Source: Antarctobacter albus (lineage in GTDB: Bacteria > Pseudomonadota > Alphaproteobacteria > Rhodobacterales > Rhodobacteraceae). From it: DNA of 64,000 bases. A program made the translations under genes and the position numbers. The stretch's first letter is position 1, and each line of letters begins with the position of its first letter. The stretch spans positions 186,001-250,000 of the forward strand of contig NZ_FMZI01000001.1 in NCBI RefSeq assembly GCF_900101505.1, in the 5' to 3' direction. Below, one piece after another: positions 1 to 8,880 of the stretch. Below the pieces are notes generated by a model that made no database searches, was not told where the DNA came from, and was given only the letters and a program-made list of their open reading frames with translations.

Positions 1-2133
1 GATGTCACGGTGCACCGACCAGTCCATGCGGATCCAGTAGTTCAGCCCGATGTTGCGGTCGACATGCAGGGCGCGGCCCCTCTGACGCTTGATCAGGAAG
101 CTTTCGGCGGACCGCAGGGCGTAATGGTTGAGTTGGATCAGGTCATAGCCGATGGTCCGCTTGGAACTACGCCAGCCGTTGCGGATCGCCGCCTCCGTCA
201 TGTCGCGGCCCGAGCCGTTGACCCATTTCACGCGGTCCTCGAACCCCTCGGCCAGCTTGTTGGGCCGGTGGCACGAGATCTTTTCGTAGGCGCCTATGTT
301 GCGGAACATGGTCTTGAAGCCCCAGACCGTGTGCGGCTTGGGGCAGTATTTCGGGGCGCAGGTGTCGAATTGCTCGATCACGAAACGGTCCTGAAAACGG
401 CGCACGCCATTGTGCCCGAACAGCCGCCAGGTCATCGCGATATTGGTGGCGTCCGGCACCCGCTGGAACACGTCCGAGAGCGTGCCGTTGCCGCAACGGA
501 TGTTGACGAACTCATCGACGTCGATATGGGCGATCCAGTCGGCCTGCCTGATCACCTCCTCGTCCAGCGCGGCATCCAGCGCGTGCTGTTGCGGGGACTT
601 GCCGGACCAGGTGTTGTTGTCGCGGTGATGGACGATGCCCAGGGCATCCAGCCGCTGCAGGATCTCGACCGTGCCGTCGGAACAATCGTTGGTATAGATC
701 AGGAAATTGTCGAAACCGACCGCGCGGTGATAGGCGATCCATTCGAGGATATAGGGCCCCTCGTTCTTCATGCAGGCCACGACCACATTGCCGGTCGACC
801 CCTTGGGCAAAAGGCGATGCGGGGCAGGGGTGAATGCGGCGGCCAGGTCCTCTTCGTTGACGCGGCCCAGCTTGTTGTGTGGGGCGTAGGGCGAGCCGTG
901 CAGCCGCACGAAATTCTGTTTTGCCTGCGCGGGCAGGGTCTCTGCCGCGGCGTCGGTCAGGGGCGGTGTGTCCGGCTCTGCCGGGGTGTCGCCGGTCAGA
1001 TGGGCCAGCTCCTCGGCCCTGGCCGCACGCTCTTCCTTGTCGCCCTGAGCGATGCGCCAGCGGAAGGCCATCAGGTACTGCGTCGCACGGAAACCACGCG
1101 TCGGGTCCGTCTCTGTCCAGTCGCCGCACATGGGGTCGGCCTCCATGTCCTCGGGCGACATGCCGGGATGGGCGGCGCAAAGGGCGGCGATGTCCTCTTC
1201 GAAGCGCATGGAAATGGCCGAGAGGCCGCCCGCGAGGATCGCGCCGCCGGGCACCTTGATCTCTGCCAGCAGCTTGCGCCAGAGCGGACGGGGCAGCAGG
1301 ATGTCCTGCCGGTCGAGAAGGCGCAGCACCGCATCGTTGAACAGCCGCGCGCGGGTCAGCCAGGCCGCCGAGGGCAGGCGCGGCAGATCCTCTGCCTCGG
1401 CCTTGCCGATCTGGGCGGAAATGCCAAAGGCGGCGCGCAATTCATCCGTCGCCTGCTCGGACCAGAGCCGGTCGCGGTTGATCGAGCGGAACTGCACCGT
1501 ATCGGCGCCAAAGACCGCCTCCCATTCCTCTTGCAGGCGGGTGTAATCCAGCCAGAAGTTGGCACCCTGCACCTCGCCGAACAGCCCGGCCAGGGGCGCG
1601 GTCTCGGGCCGGGTGTCCAGCGCGGCCTGCCAGTAGTCCGGGGCCGCCAACAGGCCCAGTTCCAGGTCCAGAGAGCGCGCGCGCCCGTCCAGGACTTGCG
1701 CGCCATAACGTGCGACCAGCGCACGGGCCGGTTCGTCCAGCCAGGCAACGATGCGGACATCGGTCGAGATCGGCGCCAGCAGGTCGCGCAGGCGCTCCAG
1801 CTCGGCCCGGGTGCTCAGCGAGGTTCCCAGTTGATGCGCCGAGAGGATCAGGGCCTGCGGCGCGTCACGGGCGACCTCATGCGCCAACTGGCGGGCCACC
1901 TCGTTACGCAGGGCTTGCTGTTTCTCGGGCAGCATCAGGCCGCGGTTGAAGCGCAGCACATCCGGGCGGTCCGGGTCGCTGACGGCCATGAACAGGCGGG
2001 TGTGATTTCGGGCGCCGGGGCTGCGGGCGTAAAGAACGCCCTCGTCCCTGAGCCGCCCGCGCTTGGCGTCGAGAACCCTCTGTATCCGGTCGCTGGACGG
2101 ACCATCCGGCCCGATATGTAGATAGATCCTCAT
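1..2133 (-). CDS. Glycosyltransferase (Glyco_tranf_2_4-like) with N-terminal sulfotransferase-like domain, partial
   Basis: The frame opens at the ATG at 2133 and stays open to base 1, so 711 residues are visible and the C-terminus is missing. From about residue 445 it is a family-2-type glycosyltransferase: CMKNEGPYILEWIAYHR, then NDCSDGT, then a DxD metal/nucleotide-sugar site in HIDVDEFVNI near residue 534. The first ~440 residues differ. They begin MRIYLHIGPDGPSSDRIQ, which resembles the start of the sulfotransferase fold (HIG..KTGTT) but lacks the Lys-Thr-Gly-Thr phosphosulfate loop. I infer a degenerate sulfotransferase-like module fused to a glycosyltransferase. Its start overlaps the upstream gene's stop by one base, so it is the last visible gene of a three-gene operon, probably decorating a surface glycan. 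Acceptor and donor are unknown. Confidence 0.75.
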   Translation of the reverse strand, partial: MRIYLHIGPDGPSSDRIQRVLDAKRGRLRDEGVLYARSPGARNHTRLFMAVSDPDRPDVLRFNRGLMLPEKQQALRNEVARQLAHEVARDAPQALILSAHQLGTSLSTRAELERLRDLLAPISTDVRIVAWLDEPARALVARYGAQVLDGRARSLDLELGLLAAPDYWQAALDTRPETAPLAGLFGEVQGANFWLDYTRLQEEWEAVFGADTVQFRSINRDRLWSEQATDELRAAFGISAQIGKAEAEDLPRLPSAAWLTRARLFNDAVLRLLDRQDILLPRPLWRKLLAEIKVPGGAILAGGLSAISMRFEEDIAALCAAHPGMSPEDMEADPMCGDWTETDPTRGFRATQYLMAFRWRIAQGDKEERAARAEELAHLTGDTPAEPDTPPLTDAAAETLPAQAKQNFVRLHGSPYAPHNKLGRVNEEDLAAAFTPAPHRLLPKGSTGNVVVACMKNEGPYILEWIAYHRAVGFDNFLIYTNDCSDGTVEILQRLDALGIVHHRDNNTWSGKSPQQHALDAALDEEVIRQADWIAHIDVDEFVNIRCGNGTLSDVFQRVPDATNIAMTWRLFGHNGVRRFQDRFVIEQFDTCAPKYCPKPHTVWGFKTMFRNIGAYEKISCHRPNKLAEGFEDRVKWVNGSGRDMTEAAIRNGWRSSKRTIGYDLIQLNHYALRSAESFLIKRQRGRALHVDRNIGLNYWIRMDWSVHRDI

Positions 2134-2810
2134 CACGCTGCCCCTCGTGCCGTTCCGGCCTTGGTTTTCTTGCCTGTCGTCCCCGTTTCGGGGTTCTTGT
2201 TCAGCCTGCCCCACCAGGGCAGGTCGATCCTGAGATGTGCCGAGAGCCGCTGCCGTGCATCGGCGGCGCCCACCGGCAATTCCAGAAAGCGCGGATCCTC
2301 GCCAAAGAGGTCGCGCAGCATGGCGTAGTGCCCCTCGATCCAGCGGATGCGCTGGTCGTCGTTGGCGCCATATCCCTGCGGCAGACCCGGGATGGCCCCG
2401 CCGGGCAGGCGATCCTGCCCGAGATTGCCCCAGCGGCGCATGCTGTCCGAAATCTCTGCCGACGGGCGCCAGGTGGCCACGAACAGCATGTCGGGCCGCG
2501 CCAGGCGCATTGCCTTGATCATCGTGTAATCGCATTGCGGCCAGAGCGAGGCCGACGGGTTCAACATGCTGATTTCCGTCAGCGCATCGTAAAGCCCGTC
2601 GAGATGGGCAAAGGGGTCGCCGGTTTCGAAATAGCCGTTATACAGCTGGCGCGCGATGGAGGTGCCGCCCAGGCCGGGGGTGCGGCAATGCACACGGCGC
2701 ACCTTGTGATCCGCCGCCCGCCAGCCGCCTTCGTTCAGCGCATGGGCCAGCGTCGTGGTGCCCGTCTTGGGCAGGCCGAGGTTCACCAGCTTGACGGTCA
2801 GGTCGCTCAT
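2133..2810 (-). CDS. Sulfotransferase-like protein
   Basis: Short protein of 225 residues. The N-terminus VNLGLPKTGTTTLAHAL carries the 5'-phosphosulfate-binding loop typical of sulfotransferases (PKTGTT) directly after the first beta strand, so the start at 2810 (MSDLTVKLVNLG) is preferred over upstream in-frame starts. The rest fits small single-domain bacterial sulfotransferases, which move a sulfuryl group from PAPS to a hydroxyl or amine. It shares the ATGA overlap (2807-2810) with the preceding glycosyltransferase and a one-base overlap with the next one, showing tight translational coupling. Between two glycosyltransferases it most likely sulfates a polysaccharide or glycolipid. The acceptor is not deducible. 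Confidence 0.75.
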   Translation of the reverse strand: MSDLTVKLVNLGLPKTGTTTLAHALNEGGWRAADHKVRRVHCRTPGLGGTSIARQLYNGYFETGDPFAHLDGLYDALTEISMLNPSASLWPQCDYTMIKAMRLARPDMLFVATWRPSAEISDSMRRWGNLGQDRLPGGAIPGLPQGYGANDDQRIRWIEGHYAMLRDLFGEDPRFLELPVGAADARQRLSAHLRIDLPWWGRLNKNPETGTTGKKTKAGTARGAA

Positions 2811-3874
2811 AGTCCCAGCGCCTCGATCAGTTCGGCCTCGCCGGGCGGAAGCGCGGGCAGGGCCGCCAGGTGCGCGTACATCCTGGCGTAGTCCGCCTGC
2901 GCCATCAGAGCATCGCGCCTTTCGCGGTGCAGGCGCACGCAGTCGCCGTGCAGGCGCGCGATGTCCGGGTCCGCCTTCAGGGTGTCCAGCGCGGTCTCCA
3001 GCCGTGGCAGGTAGCGCAGGATCGAGCGATCCTCGACGGCGGCATCGTTGCGCTCGCGCCAATAGGTGTCGTCAAAGACGCGGCCCTCGCGGTTCACATC
3101 GCCCCGGTCGTTCTTGACCAGGTAACTGTCCAGCGAGCGCAGGGCATAGTGGTTGAGCGTCGCGAAATTGCGCGCCCCGGCGGCGGGAAACTTGCGGATG
3201 CGGCGCGGATTGGCGGCAGCCAGGAACTTGGGCGGGACCTTGCGCCCCGAGGCATCGGTCCAGGCCGGCAACTTGTCCTCTGGCAGGGACTTGCGGAAAA
3301 AGGGCCGATGCGCGCCGAAATACTGCAGGGGGAAATCGCGGCGCACGAGGCTTTTGACCTCTATCGCGGTTTCGGCGCACCAGAGATCGGGATTGTGGGA
3401 CCGGGTGAACTGGGCAATCACCGGGCGATCAACGAAATCCGTCACGCCATCGTTGGCAAAGAACTGGAAATTGACGGAAATCGCCTGCGGGTTACCACAT
3501 GCGGCGATCAGCGCGGGGATGGTGTGATCGCCCACGTGCACGTTCAGGAACTCGTCGACATCGGCAATCCAGACCCAGTCGGCGCCCGTCACCAGCGGGT
3601 GTTTCGCCGCCGCCTTCAGCGCCTCCATCTGGTAGTTGCGGCCCTCGGCGGGGTTGGGCAGGTGCACGACATGGCCGGTTTCCGGGCGATCGGAGGCGGC
3701 CAGTGCGTCCAGCAGCACATCGGTGCCATCGGTACAGTCGTTGGAATAGAACAGGAAATCACTGATACCCAGAAGACGATGAAAGGCGATCCATTCCAAC
3801 AGGAACGGGCCCTCGTTCTTCACGCAGGTTACAGCGGTGATGCGCCGCGCGGCGCCCGCCTTGATATCAGCCAT
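2807..3874 (-). CDS. Glycosyltransferase family 2-like protein (Glyco_tranf_2_4 type)
   Basis: Protein of 355 residues from the ATG at 3874 (MADIKAGAARR). It has the same landmarks as the C-terminal half of the gene at 1-2133: CVKNEGPFLLEWIAFHR near residue 18, SNDCTDGTD near 44, and a DxD motif in WIADVDEFLNV (Asp105/Asp107). These mark the Glyco_tranf_2_4 group, common in marine Rhodobacteraceae and usually linked to surface polysaccharide. The longer reading frame reaching upstream adds a basic low-complexity leader with no visible ribosome site, so it was not used. It is the first gene of the three-gene minus-strand operon. Sugar specificity is unknown. Confidence 0.8.
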   Translation of the reverse strand: MADIKAGAARRITAVTCVKNEGPFLLEWIAFHRLLGISDFLFYSNDCTDGTDVLLDALAASDRPETGHVVHLPNPAEGRNYQMEALKAAAKHPLVTGADWVWIADVDEFLNVHVGDHTIPALIAACGNPQAISVNFQFFANDGVTDFVDRPVIAQFTRSHNPDLWCAETAIEVKSLVRRDFPLQYFGAHRPFFRKSLPEDKLPAWTDASGRKVPPKFLAAANPRRIRKFPAAGARNFATLNHYALRSLDSYLVKNDRGDVNREGRVFDDTYWRERNDAAVEDRSILRYLPRLETALDTLKADPDIARLHGDCVRLHRERRDALMAQADYARMYAHLAALPALPPGEAELIEALGL

Positions 3875-4044
3875 GTCTGCTCGTCTGCCAGAACCCCGGG
3901 TTTCTTCCCGGGTTTTATACCCCGAATCATGACATTCCGTGAGCACCCCGTCAATCCGCGCCGTCGTCAAGGGCATCGGGGCGTGACTTCCGTCCTATTG
4001 ACGGCCCTCGCGGGGCTTGGGAAACCGGGGGCAGGAGGACCGCC

Positions 4045-4953
4045 ATGACATTGCCTGCATCAATCGACGAAGTTCAGGAAACGCTGGGCGCCACGGGCTA
4101 TGTCTGTGGCCGGGCGCTGGCCACCGTCGTGTTCCTGTCGCTGCGCCTGGGCCGGCCCCTGTTCCTCGAGGGCGAGGCCGGGGTTGGCAAGACCGAGATC
4201 GCCAAGGCGCTGTCCGCGGCGCTGGGACGGCGCCTGATCCGGCTGCAATGCTACGAGGGGCTGGACGCCTCGAGCGCGGTCTACGAATGGAACTTCCCGG
4301 CCCAGATGATCGCCATCCGCACCGCCGAAGCGCAGGGCAGTGCAGACCGCGACGTCCTGAACCGAGAGCTTTTCGGTCCGGATTTCCTGATCGAACGTCC
4401 CCTGTTGCAGGCGATGCGCCCGGATGAACACGGCGCGCCGATCCTTCTGATCGACGAGCTGGACCGGACGGACGAACCCTTCGAGGCCTTCTTGCTGGAG
4501 GCGCTGTCGGATTTCCAGGTCACGATCCCCGAGATCGGCACCATCAAGGCGCCCGAGCCGCCCATCGTCATCCTGACCTCGAACCGCACGCGAGAGGTGC
4601 ATGACGCGCTCAAGCGGCGCTGCCTCTATCACTGGGTCGACTACCCGGGCTTCGACCGCGAGGTGGAAATCCTCAACGCCCGCGAACCGGATGTCTCCGA
4701 GACGCTGAGCCGCGAGATCGTGGCCTTTGTCCAGTCCCTGCGCACCGAGGACATCTTCAAGAAGCCGGGGGTGGCGGAAACGATCGACTGGGCGAAATGC
4801 CTGCTGGCGCTGGACGTGGTGGACCTGTCGCCCGAGGTGATCAGCGACACGCTGGGGGCAATCCTGAAATACCAGGACGACATCGCGAAAATCGAAGGCT
4901 CCGAGGCCAAGCGCATTCTCGACGAGGCAAAGGCCACCATCGAGGCCGCGTGA
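4045..4953 (+). CDS. MoxR/CoxD-like AAA+ ATPase
   Basis: Protein of 302 residues with a Shine-Dalgarno GGAGGA five bases before the ATG. Walker A is GEAGVGKT (43-50), Walker B is LLIDELD (134-140), and sensor 1 lies in VILTSNRTRE, as in MoxR ATPases. Together with the CoxE-like VWA protein at 5697-6947 it forms the MoxR-VWA pair that acts as a chaperone, best known for CoxD/CoxE in maturation of the CO-dehydrogenase active site. No coxMSL genes lie nearby, so the client here is unknown. The two partner genes are separated by a gene on the opposite strand. Confidence 0.85.
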   Translation: MTLPASIDEVQETLGATGYVCGRALATVVFLSLRLGRPLFLEGEAGVGKTEIAKALSAALGRRLIRLQCYEGLDASSAVYEWNFPAQMIAIRTAEAQGSADRDVLNRELFGPDFLIERPLLQAMRPDEHGAPILLIDELDRTDEPFEAFLLEALSDFQVTIPEIGTIKAPEPPIVILTSNRTREVHDALKRRCLYHWVDYPGFDREVEILNAREPDVSETLSREIVAFVQSLRTEDIFKKPGVAETIDWAKCLLALDVVDLSPEVISDTLGAILKYQDDIAKIEGSEAKRILDEAKATIEAA

Positions 4954-4963
4954 GCGCCGTGCC

Positions 4964-5602
4964 TCAGCCCTCGGGAGGTGCAGGTTGGCCCGGGTCTTCC
5001 GGCCCGGTCTTTCGCGTCCTGAGGGCAACGAGGGGTGGAACGACGATCACCAGTGTCAGCGCGGCGGCGGCCACGAGGAAGACGACCAGCATGAGGGTGA
5101 AATAATTATCGACGAAAAGGGCGGTCAGACTGCGGGCGTCGAAGAGCAACAGTGCCTCCGGCGCGGTTTTCGAGGCGGTATAGTAGAACTCCAGCGGCAC
5201 GGCGTTCGCCGTCGGCGCCTGCCGGACCGCAAGGGCAACCACGGCGCCTGGTACGAGGTTTGCCCGGATCGCCGCCTCGCGCGGGCCGGCCTCGAGCGTG
5301 ACATTCGTCGGCGACACCGGAGGTGTCCGGTCAAGCACCGCATAGCCGCCGGAGGGCTGCGCCATGAGACAATCCTCGCGCCCGTCGGTGCAGGCGATTT
5401 CGAACCTGGCGTCCGCAACAACCTGCGCCAGCGAGACGTTCTTGAGCCGCAATTCGGCGGTGCCGTCAGCAGACTGGCTGAAGCGATAGGTCACGACCGG
5501 CTGGCTGCGGATTTCCGCGATGACGGTCGAGATGTAGAAGCCGATGACCGAGAGGATGACCGCCAGGATGGCCGGCGCCTGTTGCGAGGTGAAAAGGTTC
5601 AT
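4964..5602 (-). CDS. Hypothetical membrane protein with a periplasmic domain
   Basis: Protein of 212 residues. A hydrophobic segment spans about residues 9-28 and a second about 161-190, with a ~130-residue region between them containing one Cys pair (IACTDGREDC). It ends in a short basic, proline-rich cytoplasmic tail. I do not recognise the family. The gene lies antisense between the MoxR ATPase and VWA genes, ending 11 bases from the stop of the former and starting 95 bases before the latter. The MoxR and VWA genes may therefore not share one simple transcript, or this protein may be a membrane partner of that pair. The placement is what is seen; the partnership is a guess. Confidence 0.6.
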   Translation of the reverse strand: MNLFTSQQAPAILAVILSVIGFYISTVIAEIRSQPVVTYRFSQSADGTAELRLKNVSLAQVVADARFEIACTDGREDCLMAQPSGGYAVLDRTPPVSPTNVTLEAGPREAAIRANLVPGAVVALAVRQAPTANAVPLEFYYTASKTAPEALLLFDARSLTALFVDNYFTLMLVVFLVAAAALTLVIVVPPLVALRTRKTGPEDPGQPAPPEG

Positions 5603-5696
5603 CGAGGGTCTCCTGACCAGGCCGGGCCCCTGAGGGCCAAGGCTATCACCCGAAAGTCGCCTTGTCTTGGGCGGTCAGACTGCGAAGGTACCCGTC

Positions 5697-6947
5697 ATGC
5701 CTGAATACCTGCCGCTTGAAATCCCGGAAAACCCGCGCCTTGCGCAGAACATCATCCATTTCGCACGCGCCCTGCGCCGGGCCGGGTTGCCCGTGGGACC
5801 GGGGCGGGTGATCGACGCCATCCGCGCGGTCGAGGCGGCGGGCTTTACCGAGCGGATGGATTTCTACTGGACCCTGCACGCCTGTTTCGTGAACCGGCCC
5901 GAGCATCGCGTCGTCTTTGCCCAGATCTTCCGCCTCTACTGGCGCGATCCGCGATTCCTGGAACACATGATGTCGATGATGCTGCCCGCCATTCGTGGCG
6001 TGCAGGAGGATCGCTCTGCCGTGGCCGCCGAGAAACGGGCGGCGCAGGCCCTGTTGGGTGACCAGATGCCCGAAGTGCCCACCGAGGAAGAGGAAGAAGA
6101 GGGCACCCAGATCGAGGTTGACGCCTCGATGACCATGTCCGCCGAGGAAAAGCTGCGCAGCCTCGATTTCGAGCAGATGTCGACAGAGGAAATCGCCCAG
6201 GCCAAGCGGATGCTGGCGCGGCTGACGCTGCCCGTAAAGCCGATCGAGAGCCGCCGCCTGATGGGATCGCACCTGGGCCACCGCATGGACGCGCGCAAGA
6301 CGATCCGCGACGCTCTGCGCAAGGGGGGAGAGATCCACTCCATCGCCCGGGCCAAACGGCGGCCGCGCTGGCCGAACCTGGTGGTGCTCTGCGATATTTC
6401 CGGCTCGATGAGCCAGTATTCCCGCATGGTGCTGCATTTCCTGCACGCGGTGGCCAATGAAAAGGGGCAGGGCTGGGCCAAGGTCCATGCCTTCACCTTT
6501 GGCACCCGGCTGACCAACATCACCCGGCACCTGGCCACCCGCGACGTCGACGCGGCGCTGAAGTCGGCAGGCGCCGAGGCGCAGGACTGGGAAGGCGGCA
6601 CGCGGATCGGGGCCTGCCTGCATGATTTCAACCGGGACTGGTCGCGCCGGGTCATGGGGCAGGGGGCGGTCGTGCTGGTGATCACCGACGGGCTGGACCG
6701 CGACGATGCGGGCGCGCTGGAAAAGGAGATGGAGCGGCTGCATCTGTCGGCGCGCCGTTTGATCTGGCTGAACCCGCTCTTGCGCTGGGACGGCTTCGCG
6801 CCCAAGGCGACGGGTATCCGGGCCATGCTGCCGCATGTGGACAGTTTCCGCGCCGGACATTCCATAGCCTCGCTGGAAGACCTGGCCGAGGCGATCTCGC
6901 GGCCTGACGACCTGGGCGAAAAGGCGCGGCTGATGAAACTGCTCTAG
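5697..6947 (+). CDS. VWA domain-containing protein, CoxE-like
   Basis: Protein of 416 residues. The start MPEYLPLEIPENP at 5697 is preferred because a GAAGG site precedes it; the in-frame start 30 bases upstream lacks one. The N-terminal half is helical with an acidic run of Glu (TEEEEEEGTQIE). The C-terminal half is a von Willebrand A domain with a MIDAS motif, DISGSMS, at about residue 232 and ITDGLDRDD further on. This layout is that of the VWA_CoxE family, partners of MoxR ATPases in metal-centre assembly. It probably works with the ATPase at 4045-4953. The target enzyme is not in the window. Confidence 0.85.
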   Translation: MPEYLPLEIPENPRLAQNIIHFARALRRAGLPVGPGRVIDAIRAVEAAGFTERMDFYWTLHACFVNRPEHRVVFAQIFRLYWRDPRFLEHMMSMMLPAIRGVQEDRSAVAAEKRAAQALLGDQMPEVPTEEEEEEGTQIEVDASMTMSAEEKLRSLDFEQMSTEEIAQAKRMLARLTLPVKPIESRRLMGSHLGHRMDARKTIRDALRKGGEIHSIARAKRRPRWPNLVVLCDISGSMSQYSRMVLHFLHAVANEKGQGWAKVHAFTFGTRLTNITRHLATRDVDAALKSAGAEAQDWEGGTRIGACLHDFNRDWSRRVMGQGAVVLVITDGLDRDDAGALEKEMERLHLSARRLIWLNPLLRWDGFAPKATGIRAMLPHVDSFRAGHSIASLEDLAEAISRPDDLGEKARLMKLL

Positions 6948-7046
6948 GCGGGTTGCCGCCTGTCCTTAAGATCCGGGGGAACCCGGGGCGGTGCATCGTG
7001 CGTTTCCTGTCCAAGCCCCACGCGGGCACAAGGAAAGGAGACTGCC

Positions 7047-8855
7047 ATGACCCCCATTCGCAACGCCACGGCGCTGGCCGGAGCCCTGACGCTCGTCGTC
7101 GGAGGGAGCGCGATGGCGCAGGGGCAGGACGGTGCAAACGCCGCCAAACGTCTGCCCCCGGCGCAACTGGAACTGCTGAGCGGAATCTGCGAGGTCGGTG
7201 GCAACCTGCCGGACGGGCTGACCTGCGATGATGTGGCCGAGGCCCTGCAGAACAAGGGCGGCGGCAAGGACAAGCCGGACCAGGCCGACGCGGACCCGGC
7301 GGCAGACCCGGCCGATGCGCTGAAACCGGCGCAACCCGCGCCCCCCGAGACCGCCGATGTGCCCAAGCCGCCGGAAGCTGCGGAGCCGGCCGAGGCACCG
7401 GAGCCCGAAGTTGCGGAACCGGCGGACCCGCCGGAGCCCGAGGCGCCCGAAACCGCGGATGTGCCGAAGGACCCGGCCCCCGAGGCAACGGACCCGCCCG
7501 AGACAGCCGATCCCGGTGATGTCCTGGTGCCCGAGGCACCCGAAGCGCCAGAGCCCGCGCCCGAAACCGCGGATGCGCCGAAGGACCCGGCCCCCGAGGC
7601 AACGGACCCGCCCGAGACAGCCGATCCCGGTGATGTCCTGGTGCCCGAGGCACCCGAAGCGCCAGAGCCCGCGCCCGAAACCGCGGATGCGCCAAAGGAT
7701 CCGGCCCCCGAGGCGCAGGATCCGCCGGAGGCCGCCGAGGCGGCGCCCGCCCCGGAGAGGCGTGATCCGCAGGCCCAGGTCGATGCCCTGCGGCGCCTGC
7801 TGGAAGGTTCGCCCGCCGCGGCGGCAACGGATCCGCGCGACGACGGCGAACTGGTCGAGGAAACCCTGGACGAGGGCGACGTGCGCCGCTCGGACGAGGA
7901 TTTCCGCACCGGACTGGACGGCGCGGTGAAGCCGGGCGCCGAAGCGCGCAAGGACAATGGCGACGACGACGGGCTGGAACCCTGGGCCAAGGCAGCCCTG
8001 CTGGGCCTTGGCGCCGTGGCCCTCTCCGAGATCCTGGACGAGGATGACCGCGTAGTCTCCAACTCGGGCGACCGGGTGGTTGTCGAACAGGATGGCCAGT
8101 TCCGCGTGCTGCGCAACGACGACGTCCTGCTGCGCCGCCCCGGTGCCGAGGTCGAGACCCGCCGGTTCGACGATGGATCGACCCGCACGCGTGTGCGCTA
8201 CGAAGACGGCTCTGTCGTCGAGACCATCCGCGCCGCCGATGGCCGGGTTTTGCGCCGGGTGCGTGTCCTGCCGGACGGAACGGAGGCGGTTCTCTTCGAT
8301 GACACCCAGGCCAGTCCCCGGGTGGAGGTAAGCGAACTGCCCCGCGTGACCGAGCGCAACCGCATCGACTATCGCGACACCACGGCGGAGTCGCTGGCGC
8401 GTGCGCTGGCTGCGACCGGGGCCGATGGCGTGAACCGCAGCTTCTCGCTGGCGCAGGTGCGCAACATCGACGCCGTGCGCCACCTGGTCCCCGAGATCAC
8501 GGTGGATACGATCAACTTCGAGACCAACTCGGCGGCGATCCGGCCCGAGGAGGCACAGGCGCTGGCGGTGCTGGGCGAGGCCATGAGAAGGGCCATCGCC
8601 CAGAACCCCGGAGAGGTCTTCCTGATCGAGGGGCACACCGATGCGGTGGGGGGCTTTGCCTATAACCTGGCCCTGTCGGACCGCCGCGCGGAATCCGTGG
8701 CCCTGGCCCTGACCGAGTATTTCGCCGTGCCGCCGGAGAACCTCGTGTTGCAGGGCTATGGCGAGGGCGACCTTCTGGTGCGCACAGAGGATGCGGAACG
8801 TGCCAATCGCCGCGCCGCGGTGCGCCGGATCACGCCGCTGCTTGCGGCGCGCTGA
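7047..8855 (+). CDS. OmpA-family outer-membrane/periplasmic protein with Pro-Glu repeat region
   Basis: Protein of 602 residues with a signal peptide cleaved near SAMAQ-GQ and an AAGGAG-type ribosome site. Residues ~65-250 are an acidic Pro/Glu/Ala-rich low-complexity region containing a 38-residue unit repeated twice almost perfectly (135-172 and 173-210) and once partly. A middle region (VSNSGDRVVVEQDG, LRNDDVLLRRPG) is shared with the paralogue at 9107-10756. The C-terminus is an OmpA peptidoglycan-binding domain: TINFETNSAAIRPEE, EGHTDAVGG, LSDRRAESVA. It likely tethers the envelope to peptidoglycan through a flexible spacer. An intrinsic terminator follows. The repeat length may vary between strains. 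Confidence 0.85.
   Translation: MTPIRNATALAGALTLVVGGSAMAQGQDGANAAKRLPPAQLELLSGICEVGGNLPDGLTCDDVAEALQNKGGGKDKPDQADADPAADPADALKPAQPAPPETADVPKPPEAAEPAEAPEPEVAEPADPPEPEAPETADVPKDPAPEATDPPETADPGDVLVPEAPEAPEPAPETADAPKDPAPEATDPPETADPGDVLVPEAPEAPEPAPETADAPKDPAPEAQDPPEAAEAAPAPERRDPQAQVDALRRLLEGSPAAAATDPRDDGELVEETLDEGDVRRSDEDFRTGLDGAVKPGAEARKDNGDDDGLEPWAKAALLGLGAVALSEILDEDDRVVSNSGDRVVVEQDGQFRVLRNDDVLLRRPGAEVETRRFDDGSTRTRVRYEDGSVVETIRAADGRVLRRVRVLPDGTEAVLFDDTQASPRVEVSELPRVTERNRIDYRDTTAESLARALAATGADGVNRSFSLAQVRNIDAVRHLVPEITVDTINFETNSAAIRPEEAQALAVLGEAMRRAIAQNPGEVFLIEGHTDAVGGFAYNLALSDRRAESVALALTEYFAVPPENLVLQGYGEGDLLVRTEDAERANRRAAVRRITPLLAAR
7449..7720 (+). repeat. In-frame 114-bp tandem repeat (two full, one partial copy)
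   Basis: Copies begin at 7449, 7563 and 7677, each with GAAACCGCGGATG and exactly 114 bases apart. Copies one and two differ at few positions. The third diverges after about 40 bases. The unit encodes 38 residues (ETADxPKDPAPEATDPPE and onward) in the Pro/Glu-rich spacer of the OmpA-family protein, so unit gain or loss keeps the frame. Confidence 0.95.
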
Positions 8856-8880
8856 CGCTCACGATCCGCCCATTTCCGGA

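Noticed and set aside
10-2121. Long plus-strand open frame of 703 codons
   Set aside because: Antisense to the glycosyltransferase fusion, which has clear motifs; the plus-strand translation is low-complexity and matches no family. High-GC antisense artefact.
7449-7720. CRISPR-like direct repeats
   Set aside because: The unit is 114 bp, contiguous, in frame and without spacers, so it is a protein-coding tandem repeat.
6682-8636. Long minus-strand frames over the first OmpA gene, with repeated peptide units
   Set aside because: The repeats are the mirror of the 114-bp coding repeat in the OmpA-family gene, which has a signal peptide and OmpA domain; the antisense frames have no ribosome site or domain.
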